From Salipiger mangrovisoli (GTDB taxonomy: Bacteria > Pseudomonadota > Alphaproteobacteria > Rhodobacterales > Rhodobacteraceae), in the NCBI RefSeq assembly GCF_015223355.1, contig NZ_JADFFK010000035.1, positions 1-35,775 of the forward strand: a stretch of DNA of 35,775 nucleotides, written 5' to 3'. The translations under genes and the position numbers were made by a program. Below, one piece after another: positions 1 through 8,243 of the stretch; within the stretch, counting starts at the first letter, position 1, and every line of letters begins with the position of its first letter. The notes under the pieces were generated by a model. That model saw only the letters and a program-made list of their open reading frames with translations. It made no database searches and had not been told where the DNA came from.

Positions 1-75
1 CCCCAGCAGGCCCGAAATGATCCCCGCCACCGCGCCCGCGGCGGCGATGATGGCAAACAGCGTCACGTAGTCCAT
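1..75 (-). CDS. TauE/SafE-family anion permease, N-terminal fragment
   Basis: Only the first 25 codons lie in the window; the gene runs off the left edge. They encode a hydrophobic start with the pattern G-A-V-A-G-I-I-S-G-L-L-G, which matches the first transmembrane segment and the conserved G-x3-G-x2-S-G-x-x-G motif of TauE/SafE (DUF81) permeases. Members export sulfite, sulfoacetate or related anions across the inner membrane. The ATG sits three bases after the stop of the M20 peptidase, so it is almost certainly the last visible gene of the peptide-import operon. If it exports a sulfur anion, that would suit an operon that breaks down sulfur-containing peptides, but this is inference. The family call rests on 25 residues only. 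Confidence 0.6.
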   Translation of the reverse strand, partial: MDYVTLFAIIAAAGAVAGIISGLLG

Positions 76-78
76 GGC

Positions 79-1467
79 TCAGGCCCTGGGCGCGCCCTGT
101 TCGGCGATGTCCGAGAACAGCGCGGTCATGCCGATCAGTGCCTGACGCGACAAGGGCTTCAGAATGTGCTCGTTGGGCGCGTGCTGGCTGCATCCGGCGT
201 AGGAATGCGGCACCCAGATCGTCGGCAGGCCGAGCACCTCGGAGAAGCAGTCATTCGGCAGCGAGCCGCCGAGGTTCGGCAGAAGGTGCGGCGTCTCGCC
301 GGTGCTCCGTTCCAGGGAGGCAGAGGCGAAGCGCACCCAGGGATGATCCGGGTCGAGCCGTGTCGCCGGGAAGGAGCCGCGCTCGGCCACGGCAATCTCG
401 ACCTGGGTGAAGCCCTGGGCGTCGAGATGGCGGCGCAGCGCCGGGACGATATCGTCGACGTCGGTGCCAACGACGAAGCGCAGCTGGCAGGTCGCACGGG
501 CCCAGCCGGCGATGGCATTGACCGGGGCCTCGGGCACGCCCGCGACCATGGCGAGCACGGCAAAGCTGTTCCAGCCGAACACGCGCTCGGACATCGTCAG
601 GCTCTCCTCGCCCCAATCGGGGTCGAGCGTCACGCCGGATTTCACCGCCGGCAACGCGGAGAGCACCTCGCGGATGCGCGGGGTCAGGCTGTCCGGTCGC
701 CATTCCGGCACCGCGATCTGGCCGCGGCGGTCGGTGATGCAGGCCAGCGCATGGGCGAGGATGATCGCCGGGTCGGCGAGCAGCCCGCCGAAATTGCCCG
801 AGTGGTGGGCCCCCTCGCGCAGGTCGACCTTCAGGTCGAACATCGCGCCGCCGCGCGAGCCGGTGAAGATGGTCGGCGCGTCGGGCGACAGCCGCGGTCC
901 GTCCGAGGCAATCAGCACGTCGGCGGCCAGAAGGGCCCTTTGCTGCTCGCAGAAGGCCCGCAGTCCGGGCGAGCCGCATTCCTCGCCCATTTCGATCAGC
1001 ACCTTGGCGTTGAAGCCGAGCTTGCCCTGTGTCTCGATCAGCGCCGCCATGGCGCGCAGGTTGATGAGGTGCTGGACCTTGTTGTCGGCCGCGCCGCGGC
1101 CGTAGAGCCTGTCGCCCACCTCGGTCAGCACGAAGGGCTCCAGCCCCTCGCGCCACTGGCCTTCCTGCGCGCGCACCACGTCGCCATGCCCGTAGGTCAG
1201 CACGGTCGGCAGGGCCGGGTCCTCGATGCGGGTTGCGACAAGCAGCGGGCCGGCGCCCGCCTCGGGGTTGTCGAAGATCTGGCAGTCAAAGCCGATCTTC
1301 TCGAGCATGGGCTGCATCGCCTCGGTCAGATAGGCGCGCAGATGCGGCGCGCCGCGCGGATCCTGGCTTTCGGTGGGGCGGGCGACCAGTTCGGCCAGTT
1401 CGGTCTGGAACCGGCCGGAGTCGAAATAGTCGGTGATGGAGGCAAGGGCTTCGTCGCGGGAGGACAT
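79..1467 (-). CDS. M20-family metallopeptidase (dipeptidase-like)
   Basis: A 462-residue cytosolic M20 peptidase. The expected metal-site motifs are in order: G-H-G-D (His94, Asp96), G-R-G-A-A-D-N (Asp128), the E-E pair at 162-163 with Glu162 as likely general base, and a C-terminal histidine near 429 in Q-H-A-P-N-E. The dimerisation (lid) domain lies roughly between residues 190 and 310. Family members hydrolyse dipeptides, acylated amino acids or carbamoyl compounds with two zinc ions. The start is the ATG at 1467, preceded by a purine-rich GGAAAGAAG site. The frame stays open far upstream, but that part overlaps the gamma-glutamyltransferase gene and has no peptidase homology. Placed after gamma-glutamyltransferase, it may split the remaining dipeptide after gamma-glutamyl removal. 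The substrate is not determinable from sequence. Confidence 0.9.
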   Translation of the reverse strand: MSSRDEALASITDYFDSGRFQTELAELVARPTESQDPRGAPHLRAYLTEAMQPMLEKIGFDCQIFDNPEAGAGPLLVATRIEDPALPTVLTYGHGDVVRAQEGQWREGLEPFVLTEVGDRLYGRGAADNKVQHLINLRAMAALIETQGKLGFNAKVLIEMGEECGSPGLRAFCEQQRALLAADVLIASDGPRLSPDAPTIFTGSRGGAMFDLKVDLREGAHHSGNFGGLLADPAIILAHALACITDRRGQIAVPEWRPDSLTPRIREVLSALPAVKSGVTLDPDWGEESLTMSERVFGWNSFAVLAMVAGVPEAPVNAIAGWARATCQLRFVVGTDVDDIVPALRRHLDAQGFTQVEIAVAERGSFPATRLDPDHPWVRFASASLERSTGETPHLLPNLGGSLPNDCFSEVLGLPTIWVPHSYAGCSQHAPNEHILKPLSRQALIGMTALFSDIAEQGAPRA

Positions 1468-1487
1468 ATGTTCTTCTTTCCTGGTCG

Positions 1488-3059
1488 TCAGTCTGCGGTG
1501 ACCCCGTCGCCCCAGGGCGAGAAGGTCTCGGTCGTGCCGGAGTTGATGCCGTGCTCGCGCATGACCCCGGCGGGGCATGCAAAGGCATAGGGGAAGGGCA
1601 GGCGCTGGACCTTGGCCAGCGGATGCGCGGCGGCAAGCGCCTCGGTGACGGGGCCGGCGAGGCGCTCGTCGGCGACCACCTGCGCGCCGCCCGAGACGTC
1701 GATGCGGGGGGCCTCGATGGCCTCCTGCATGGACATGCCCTGCTCGATCAGGTGGCCCGAGATCTGTCCGACGGCGGGCATGATCTTGCGGCCGCCGCTT
1801 GCGCCGAGGGCGAAACGCCGCCCCGGAGCCTCGCCGATCACCGGGCAGACGTTCATCAGGCAGCGCTTGCCGGGCGCGAGGCTGTTGGGCTTGCCGGGGG
1901 CAGGGTCGAACCACATGATGCCGTTGTTGAGCAGCATGCCGGTCGAGGGCGAGACCACCCGGGAGCCGAAGATCGACAGCAGGGTCTGGGTCATCGCGAC
2001 CATGTTGCCCTGTCGGTCGACGATCGAGAAGTGCGTGGTGCAGCCGGGGGCCTTGGCCGACTCGTGGTCGCCCATGTCCTCGAGCCGCGCGGCATAGGCG
2101 GCCTTGAGTGCGTCCGCGCGGGCCAGATGGGCCTTGGGTTCGGCGGCCTCGACGGCGGCGTAGCCCTTGGTCCATTGCGTGACGGCATGGTGCAGCGTCG
2201 GCCCGGCGGTGAGGCCGGGCAGGGCGAAGAGGCGACCGTCGCGATAGGGAATCTCAAGCGGATCGGACCATTGCGGGGCGTAGGCGGCGAGGTCGTCGGC
2301 GGTCAGGAAGCCGCCCTTGGCGGTGACATCCCCGGCCAGCATCCGCGCGATGTCGCCCGTGTAGAAATCCCCGGCACCTGCCTCGGCAAGCCGTTCGAGC
2401 GTCGCCGCGTGGCGCGACTGGTCGAGGCGGATATCGGAAAGCGCCGTCCAGCCCGAGCCCTTGGGCCATTGCCCCTCGTCGAGGAACATGGCGGCGGCGT
2501 CGGGATCCTGTGCCAGGTCGCGCGCCGACGACGCGATGATCAGCGCCGCGTACCAGTCGACGTGCAGGCCTTTCTTTGCGAAGGCGATGGCGGGCGAGAG
2601 CAAGTCCTTCCATGGCATCCGGCCATAGCGCCCGTGTGCCGCCGCGATGCCCGCGACGGTGCCGGGGACCGCGACCGACGAGGCGCCGATGACGTTGCGG
2701 TCCTCGACCACGGCATCCCAGGGGAAGAGATCCGAGGCCTTGCCCGCGCCCGAGAGCGGGTAATGTGCCGGGTCCAGGGAGGCCGAGCTGCGCATGCCGT
2801 AGTTCAGGGCATGGGCGCGGGCCTCGTCCTCGCGCCAGATCATCATCGCGCCGCCGCCCATCGGGCCGGACATCCATGGTTCGAGCACGCCGATGGCGAA
2901 GCTGACCGCGACGGCGGCGTCGAGCGCGTCGCCGCCCGCCGCCAGCACCTCGGCGCCTGCCTTGGCCGCGAGTGCGTGCTGCGCGGCGACGACACCGTTC
3001 GTGGTGGCGGTGACGCCGGGCTTGCGGGTGGTCTGCGAGGGAGAGAAGGAGCCGCTCAT
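1488..3059 (-). CDS. Gamma-glutamyltransferase family protein (cytosolic)
   Basis: A 523-residue member of the gamma-glutamyltransferase / Ntn-hydrolase family, which cleaves itself into two chains and then removes or transfers gamma-glutamyl or related acyl groups. The self-cleavage site is visible as G-C-T-T-H-F-S, with Thr341 as the likely nucleophile. The usual G-G-D-A-x-D-A-A-V motif lies at 42-50 and the C-terminal G-A-S-G-G-R-K-I near the oxyanion site. There is no signal peptide, so unlike the E. coli periplasmic enzyme this copy should act in the cytosol on imported substrate. Its ATG overlaps the stop of the ATPase gene by four bases (ATGA), and the M20 peptidase follows after 20 bases. 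True gamma-glutamyl specificity is not certain, since the family also contains acylases and amidohydrolases. Confidence 0.88.
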   Translation of the reverse strand: MSGSFSPSQTTRKPGVTATTNGVVAAQHALAAKAGAEVLAAGGDALDAAVAVSFAIGVLEPWMSGPMGGGAMMIWREDEARAHALNYGMRSSASLDPAHYPLSGAGKASDLFPWDAVVEDRNVIGASSVAVPGTVAGIAAAHGRYGRMPWKDLLSPAIAFAKKGLHVDWYAALIIASSARDLAQDPDAAAMFLDEGQWPKGSGWTALSDIRLDQSRHAATLERLAEAGAGDFYTGDIARMLAGDVTAKGGFLTADDLAAYAPQWSDPLEIPYRDGRLFALPGLTAGPTLHHAVTQWTKGYAAVEAAEPKAHLARADALKAAYAARLEDMGDHESAKAPGCTTHFSIVDRQGNMVAMTQTLLSIFGSRVVSPSTGMLLNNGIMWFDPAPGKPNSLAPGKRCLMNVCPVIGEAPGRRFALGASGGRKIMPAVGQISGHLIEQGMSMQEAIEAPRIDVSGGAQVVADERLAGPVTEALAAAHPLAKVQRLPFPYAFACPAGVMREHGINSGTTETFSPWGDGVTAD

Positions 3060-4720
3060 GCCAGGCCCCCCATGCCCATGACGCCGGTGGCGGGGGGCAG
3101 CTTCGACACGTCGGGCACCTCCCAGTCCTGACCCGGCTGCGCCGCGAGGAGCTTCTGCGTGTAGGCGTGGCTCGGGGTGCCGAAGACCTGATCGACGCTG
3201 CCGCGCTCGACGATCTCGCCCTGTTGCATGACGATGAGATTGTCGCAGACCTGCGCCGCGACGCGCAGGTCGTGGGTGATGAAGAGCACGGTCAGCCCCA
3301 TCCTGTCGCGGATCTCGTTGAGCAGCTTCAGCACCTCCTTCTGCACCGACACGTCGAGCGCCGAGACCGCCTCGTCGGCGATCAGCACCTTGGGCTCGAC
3401 CATGAGCGCGCGGGCGATGCAGATACGCTGGCGCTGGCCGCCGGAGAACTGGTTGGGGTAGCGGTTGAGCGCGTCGGGATCGAGCCGGACGATCTTCATC
3501 AGCTCGCGCGCCCGTGCCATCGCCTCGGCGCGGTCGCCGCCGAAGTTCACCGGCCCTTCGACCAGCTGGTCACCGATGGTGCGGCGCGGATTGAGCGAGC
3601 CGTAGGGATCCTGAAAGACGATCTGGATCATCTTGCGGTAGGGGTGCAGCGCACGCCGCGAGTAGGCTGCGATGTCTTCGCCTTCCACCCAGACTTGACC
3701 GGCGTCAGGGTCCTCCAGCCGGATCAGGCACTTCACCAGCGTCGACTTGCCCGAGCCGCTTTCTCCGACGATGCCCAGCGTCTCGCCCCGGCGCACGGCG
3801 AAGCCCACGTCCTTGCAGGCGTGCACGGTGCGGCCGGGCCGGAACATGCTGCCTTTCACGTGGTAGGTCTTTTCCAGCCCCGCCACGCGCAGCATTTCGG
3901 CGCTGCCCTCGAGGCTGTCGCGCGCCACGCGGGTGCGGCGCGGCACGGCGTCGATCAGCAGCCGGGTGTAGGGGTGCCTCGGGCGGTTCAGAACCTCCTC
4001 GGCGCTGCCCTGCTCGACGATGCGCCCGTGCTGCATGACCACCACGCGGTCGGCGATTTCGGCCACCACGTCGAAGTCATGGGTGACGAACATGATGCCC
4101 GCGGAATGCTTCTCGCGCAGCTCCTTCAACAGGTGCAGGATCTGTGCCTGCGTCGAGAGATCGAGCGCGGTGGTGGGTTCGTCGGCGATCAAGAGCGCCG
4201 GGTCGAGCGCCAGTGCCATGGCGATCACGATGCGCTGCCGCTGCCCGCCCGAAAGCTGGTGCGGATAGCTCGAATAGATGCGCTCCGGGTCGGGCAGCTT
4301 CACCTCGTCCAGCAGCCGGATGGTGCGCGCGCGGCGCTCGGCGGCGGGAAGGGAGGTGTGCTGCTCGAACATTTCCTCGATCTGGTTGCCGACCGTGTAG
4401 CAGGGATTAAGCGCCGACATCGGCTCCTGGAAGATCATCGCCATGCGGCGGCCGCGCAGCTTGGAATGCTCGGCAGGCGTGAGTTTCAGCAGGTCGCGGC
4501 CGTCGAACGTAATCTCGCCCGAGGAGGGCACCAGCGCCTTGGGCAGCAGCCCCATTGTGGTGAAGGCAGTGATCGATTTGCCCGAGCCGGACTCGCCGAC
4601 GATGCAGACGATCTCCTTTGGCATGATCTCGAGCGAGAGGCCCTCGACGGCATGGGGCCGGTCGCCGCCCTTCGGCAGGTCGACGGTGAGGTTGCGGATG
4701 GACAGGATGGGATCGGTCAT
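3056..4720 (-). CDS. Fused double ATP-binding subunit of peptide ABC importer
   Basis: A 554-residue protein with two complete ABC ATPase domains in tandem, equivalent to DppD and DppF fused, as in GsiA or YejF. Domain 1 has Walker A G-E-S-G-S-G-K-S (42-49), signature L-S-G-G-Q (156-160) and Walker B L-L-I-A-D-E-P (176-182). Domain 2 has Walker A at 319-327, signature F-S-G-G-Q (425-429) and Walker B at 445-450. Each domain ends with the H-P-Y-T / H-A-Y-T oligopeptide-transporter C-terminal element. It powers import through the two permeases encoded just upstream. Its ATG shares one base with the stop of the preceding permease gene (TGATG). The fused form with a gamma-glutamyltransferase neighbour recalls glutathione importers, but sequence alone does not prove the substrate. 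Confidence 0.95.
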   Translation of the reverse strand: MTDPILSIRNLTVDLPKGGDRPHAVEGLSLEIMPKEIVCIVGESGSGKSITAFTTMGLLPKALVPSSGEITFDGRDLLKLTPAEHSKLRGRRMAMIFQEPMSALNPCYTVGNQIEEMFEQHTSLPAAERRARTIRLLDEVKLPDPERIYSSYPHQLSGGQRQRIVIAMALALDPALLIADEPTTALDLSTQAQILHLLKELREKHSAGIMFVTHDFDVVAEIADRVVVMQHGRIVEQGSAEEVLNRPRHPYTRLLIDAVPRRTRVARDSLEGSAEMLRVAGLEKTYHVKGSMFRPGRTVHACKDVGFAVRRGETLGIVGESGSGKSTLVKCLIRLEDPDAGQVWVEGEDIAAYSRRALHPYRKMIQIVFQDPYGSLNPRRTIGDQLVEGPVNFGGDRAEAMARARELMKIVRLDPDALNRYPNQFSGGQRQRICIARALMVEPKVLIADEAVSALDVSVQKEVLKLLNEIRDRMGLTVLFITHDLRVAAQVCDNLIVMQQGEIVERGSVDQVFGTPSHAYTQKLLAAQPGQDWEVPDVSKLPPATGVMGMGGLA

Positions 4721-5643
4721 CAGTTGCGGCCTTCCGGGGCGGTGACATCGCGGATGCCGTCGCCGAGCATGTTGATCGACAGGACGAGGAAAAACAGCGC
4801 CACGCCCGGAATGGTGATGAGCCAGGGCTCGAAGAGCAGCATTTCCTTGCCCTCAGAGATCATCAGCCCCCAGGACGGGGTCGGCGGCTGCACGCCAAGC
4901 CCGAGGAACGACAGCGCCGCTTCTAGGATGATCGCGTGGGCCATCTCGAGCGTGAAGATCACGATCAGGTGGTTCATCACGTTGGGCAGGATGTCCTTCC
5001 ACAGCACCCGAGGCAGCGAGGCTCCCAGCACCTCGGCGGCGGCGACATACTCAAGCTTGCGCACCTGCATCGTGGCGGCGCGCAGCACCACGGCGAAGCG
5101 GTCCCAGAGCAGCAGGCCCAGCACCGAGACGACGACCATCAGTGAGCCGCCGAAGAGCGCGACCACGGCGAGCGCCACCAGTACCACCGGCATGGCGAGA
5201 CGTACGTTGATGAGGAAGGTCACCGCCATGTCGACCCTTCCGCCGAAGTAGCCGGCAAGGATGCCCAGCACCGAGCCGATCACCGCCGAGATGGTGGCAG
5301 CAAGCAGGCCGATCATCAGTGAAATGCGGGCGCCATAGGCGAGTCTCGCCCAGAAGTCGCGGCCCAATGCGTCGGTGCCCAGCCAATGCGCCGGTTCGCC
5401 GCCCAGGAACACCGGCGGTTTCATCCGCGCCAGCAGGTCCTGATCATAGGGGCTGTATTGGGTCAGCAGCGGTGCGCAGAGCGCGATGAAGATGACGATC
5501 CCCATCACCAGCGCGCCGAAGATCAGCCCGCGGTGGCGCAAGGCGCGGCGGACCATGGCCTGGCGCGGCGAGAGCGGGGCTTCCTTGGGGGCGGCTTTGG
5601 AAAGGGTCATGGCGGGGCTTTCGGATGCTGTCGTGTCGGTCAT
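4720..5643 (-). CDS. Peptide ABC importer permease (DppC/OppC-like)
   Basis: A 307-residue inner-membrane permease. After a polar N-terminal tail of about 35 residues comes a first membrane segment (about 39-60), the OppC-type periplasmic stretch with the conserved H-W-L-G-T-D-x-L-G-R-D block, and then five more membrane segments. The cytoplasmic coupling loop that contacts the ATPases is seen as A-A-E-V-L-G-A-S-L followed by I-L-P-N. A GGAGG ribosome site lies about nine bases before the ATG at 5643. It pairs with the DppB-like subunit 16 bases upstream to form the translocation pore. Confidence 0.95.
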   Translation of the reverse strand: MTDTTASESPAMTLSKAAPKEAPLSPRQAMVRRALRHRGLIFGALVMGIVIFIALCAPLLTQYSPYDQDLLARMKPPVFLGGEPAHWLGTDALGRDFWARLAYGARISLMIGLLAATISAVIGSVLGILAGYFGGRVDMAVTFLINVRLAMPVVLVALAVVALFGGSLMVVVSVLGLLLWDRFAVVLRAATMQVRKLEYVAAAEVLGASLPRVLWKDILPNVMNHLIVIFTLEMAHAIILEAALSFLGLGVQPPTPSWGLMISEGKEMLLFEPWLITIPGVALFFLVLSINMLGDGIRDVTAPEGRN

Positions 5644-5659
5644 GTCTTGCGGCCTCCGG

Positions 5660-6577
5660 TCAGCCCACGCGCAGGCGCGGGTCCATCCACGCGTTCAGCA
5701 CGTCCGCGAGGAAGGTGAAAAGGATGTAGAACATGGAGAAGACGAGGATCAGCGCCTGCATCACCGGCAGGTCGTTGCGGCTGATGCTTTCCCAGGCGAG
5801 ATAGCCCGCCCCGTGCAGCGCGAAGATCGATTCAACCACGATCGAGCCGCCCAGCATGAAGCCCATCTGCACCGCGGCGAGCGAGATCACCGGGATGATC
5901 GCGTTGCGCAGCGCGTGTTTGAACAGCACCTTTCGCGGGGCAAGCCCCTTGGCGCGGGCGGTGCGGATGTAATCAGCGGACAGAACCTCAAGCATCCCCG
6001 CGCGGGTCAGGCGCATGATCGCGGGCGTGGCGTAGTAGCCCAGGACCACGGTGGGCAGGATGAAATGCTTCCAGCTCGACGAGCCCGAGGCGGGCACGAG
6101 GCCGAGCTTGATCGAGAAGACCACGATCAGGATCAGGCCGAACCAGAAGGACGGGATCGCCTGCCCGACCACGGAAATGAACAATGCGGCGCGGTCGATC
6201 AGCGAGTTCGGCTTGACCGCGGCCGCGACGCCCATCGGGATCGCCAGCAGCAGCGCGAAGCAGATGGCGAGCAGCCCCAGCGTCATGGTCACGCCGAGCC
6301 TGTCGCCGATGATCTCGGTGGTCGGCAGATCGAAGTACCACGAGCGCCCCAGGTCTCCGCGTGCCGCGGACACCAGCCAGTCGGCGTATTGCACCAGAAC
6401 CGGGCGATCAAACCCGTAGCGCTCGGTGATCGCGGCGATGTCCTCGGCGGCGGCATTCTCGCCGGCGATCGAGATCGCCGGATCGCCCGCCATGAACAGC
6501 AGGCTGAAACTGAGCGCCGAAACCGTCAGCGCGACGAGCACGGCAAGGCCGAGGCGTTTGAGGATGTAGAGCAGCAT
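5660..6577 (-). CDS. Peptide ABC importer permease (DppB/OppB-like)
   Basis: A 305-residue inner-membrane permease of the DppB/OppB type. The N-terminus (L-K-R-L-G-L-A-V-L-V) is the typical first membrane helix, followed by a large periplasmic loop of about 70 residues and five further helices. The ATPase-coupling loop reads Y-I-R-T-A-R-A-K-G-L, and the motif A-L-R-N-A-I-I-P-V-I follows, both diagnostic for this subfamily. It is the first gene after the binding protein, separated by a GC-rich hairpin (6602-6625) that may lower permease expression relative to the binding protein. Confidence 0.95.
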   Translation of the reverse strand: MLLYILKRLGLAVLVALTVSALSFSLLFMAGDPAISIAGENAAAEDIAAITERYGFDRPVLVQYADWLVSAARGDLGRSWYFDLPTTEIIGDRLGVTMTLGLLAICFALLLAIPMGVAAAVKPNSLIDRAALFISVVGQAIPSFWFGLILIVVFSIKLGLVPASGSSSWKHFILPTVVLGYYATPAIMRLTRAGMLEVLSADYIRTARAKGLAPRKVLFKHALRNAIIPVISLAAVQMGFMLGGSIVVESIFALHGAGYLAWESISRNDLPVMQALILVFSMFYILFTFLADVLNAWMDPRLRVG

Positions 6578-6601
6578 GAGGCATTCCTGTAGTCGGTGCG
6601 T

Positions 6602-6625
6602 GCCCGGCCCCTTTGGGGACCGGGC
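6602..6625 (-). terminator. Stem-loop between binding protein and permease genes
   Basis: The arms GCCCGGCCCC and GGGG-A-CCGGGC form a 10-bp stem with one bulged base and a three-base loop, just after the binding-protein stop codon. No T-run follows, so full termination is unlikely. The position is typical of hairpins that protect the abundant binding-protein transcript from 3' decay or partly attenuate read-through into the permeases. Confidence 0.6.
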
Positions 6626-6637
6626 GTCTCCTGCCGG

Positions 6638-8146
6638 TTACTTCCAGCCGAAGCTGAAGAAGCGGACCAGTTCGTCGTCAGTGGGGCTGAAAGCCATCTC
6701 GGGGCTCATCACGTAGTTGACGTTGTAGGTCCACAGCGGCACCCAGTAGGCTTCCTTGGTGATCTTCTGCAGCGCCTGCGAATAGAGAGCCTTGCGTTCT
6801 TCCTTGTCGTTGGTCGAATCCGCGCTCTCGATCCAGTCGATCACCTCCTGGTCGCGGGCGTCGTCCTGCGGGCCACCGGTGAAGAACTCCGAGGTGATCG
6901 CCGAGGCATCGGCCACCGAGTTCGATCCCCAGGTCAGGAAGGTCATCGGCACCTCGCCCTTGCGGTGCTTCTCGCGCAGGGCGGAGTACTGCATGTAGTT
7001 GAGGTTGGCATTGATGCCCACCTTGCCGAGGAAGCCCATGATCGCCTCGGCATAGGGGCGGTCGCGATAAGCATAGAAGTCGATGTCGAAACCGTCGGGA
7101 TAGCCGGCTTCGGCGAGCAGTGCCTTGGCCTTTTCTGGGTCGTAGGCGTAGCCCTCGACGCTCTGGTCGCAGGCGAACTGCGCCGGCGAGCAGGCCGTGT
7201 CGACCACGATCGAGGACCCTTTGACCAGCGCATCGACGATGCCTTGCCGGTCGATGGCGTGGTACACCGCCTCGCGCACCTTCTGGTTGGTCATCGGCGA
7301 CTCCCCGGCGCGGCCGGCGGCGTCCATGGCGATGTAGCCGATACGCATGGCGGGTGCGTTCACCACCTGGTACTTGCCCATGGCGTCGAGCTTCTCGGTC
7401 TGGTCGGCGGGCATGTTCCACAGGAAGTCGAGCGTGCCGTTGAAGAATTCGGCGATCTGCGTGTTGGTGTCGGGCACGGTGCGGATATCGACCTTGGCGA
7501 CCCCGGCCTTGCCTTTCGGCCCGCCGAAGTAGTCCTCGAAGCGTTCGAGCACGAAATGCTTGCCCGGCTCCAGCTCGGTCACCTTGAACGGACCGGTGCC
7601 GACGGGCTGCAGGCCCATGCCGGTCGGGCCGGCCTCGGCGTAGTACTGGTCGGGATACATGGCGACGGGACCGGCGAGGAATTCCTCGGCCGCGGGGAAG
7701 GGCGCCTTGAGGATGATCCGCACGGTCAGGTCATCGACCTTCTCGGCGTGGTCCATCCAGCCAACGTTAGCCATGTTCTTCACGCCGTTGTCGGGGTTGG
7801 TCACGTAGTTGACGGTGAACACCACGTCATCGGCGTTGAAGGGCTCGCCGTTGTGGAAGGTCACGCCCTCGCGCAGCTTCAATTCGAGCGTGACGTCGTC
7901 GATCCAGGTCCACTCGGTGGCGAGGTTGCCCTTGTACTCGCCGGTGTCCGGATCGCGGTACAGAAGCCCGTCCCAGACCGAGTGGTTGAGCAGCAGCCCT
8001 TCGCGCGCGGTGTTGAAATAAACGTCCGCGGTTTCGAGCTCCTTGTTGAAGGCCATGTTCACTGTGTCGCTCGCTTTATCCGCGAAAGCAGGTGCCGATA
8101 CACTCGCAAATAGTGCAGTTCCGGCGAGAAGATTGCGAATTATCAT
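6638..8146 (-). CDS. Peptide ABC importer substrate-binding protein (SBP_bac_5)
   Basis: A 502-residue periplasmic solute-binding protein of the family that includes DppA and OppA (Pfam SBP_bac_5). Residues 1-22 are a Sec signal peptide with cleavage after A-F-A. The mature chain has the family's N-terminal pattern (S-V-W-D-G-L-L), the segment L-K-L-R-E-G-V-T-F-H-N-G-E-P-F-N-A-D-D-V, which is the classic family signature, and a C-terminal W-V-P-L-W-T-Y. It captures the substrate and delivers it to the DppB/DppC-like pore. It is the first gene of the operon, and its upstream region contains the inverted repeat shared with the divergent GntR regulator. The ligand cannot be read from sequence; a gamma-glutamyl or other small peptide is suggested only by the downstream enzymes. 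Confidence 0.94.
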   Translation of the reverse strand: MIIRNLLAGTALFASVSAPAFADKASDTVNMAFNKELETADVYFNTAREGLLLNHSVWDGLLYRDPDTGEYKGNLATEWTWIDDVTLELKLREGVTFHNGEPFNADDVVFTVNYVTNPDNGVKNMANVGWMDHAEKVDDLTVRIILKAPFPAAEEFLAGPVAMYPDQYYAEAGPTGMGLQPVGTGPFKVTELEPGKHFVLERFEDYFGGPKGKAGVAKVDIRTVPDTNTQIAEFFNGTLDFLWNMPADQTEKLDAMGKYQVVNAPAMRIGYIAMDAAGRAGESPMTNQKVREAVYHAIDRQGIVDALVKGSSIVVDTACSPAQFACDQSVEGYAYDPEKAKALLAEAGYPDGFDIDFYAYRDRPYAEAIMGFLGKVGINANLNYMQYSALREKHRKGEVPMTFLTWGSNSVADASAITSEFFTGGPQDDARDQEVIDWIESADSTNDKEERKALYSQALQKITKEAYWVPLWTYNVNYVMSPEMAFSPTDDELVRFFSFGWK

Positions 8147-8199
8147 GTGGTTATACTCTCTGTTGGCTTTTCGTGATTTGCATTTTTGTCGTTATTCTT

Positions 8200-8225
8200 G
8201 TATGCAATCCGCTAAGGTTGCATAC
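8200..8225. promoter_or_regulatory. Inverted-repeat operator between importer operon and GntR gene
   Basis: A perfect inverted repeat: left arm GTATGCAA (8200-8207), ten-base spacer, right arm TTGCATAC (8218-8225). The left arm sits inside TTGTATGCAA, a TTG-N4-CAA half-palindrome of the kind bound by FCD-type GntR regulators. It lies in the only spacer between the divergent importer operon and the GntR gene, so it is the natural operator for both. Its centre is about 66 bases before the importer start codon. Confidence 0.65.
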
Positions 8226-8243
8226 CGTCAAGGATTTTCTGCC

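Noticed and set aside
79..2175. Extended 698-codon version of the M20 peptidase
   Set aside because: The extra N-terminal part reads the gamma-glutamyltransferase gene in another frame; a ribosome site and homology begin at 1467.
3167..5251. Long plus-strand open frame of 694 codons
   Set aside because: It is antisense to the ATPase and permease genes, is rich in H, R, D and A as expected for a GC-rich shadow, and has no domain.
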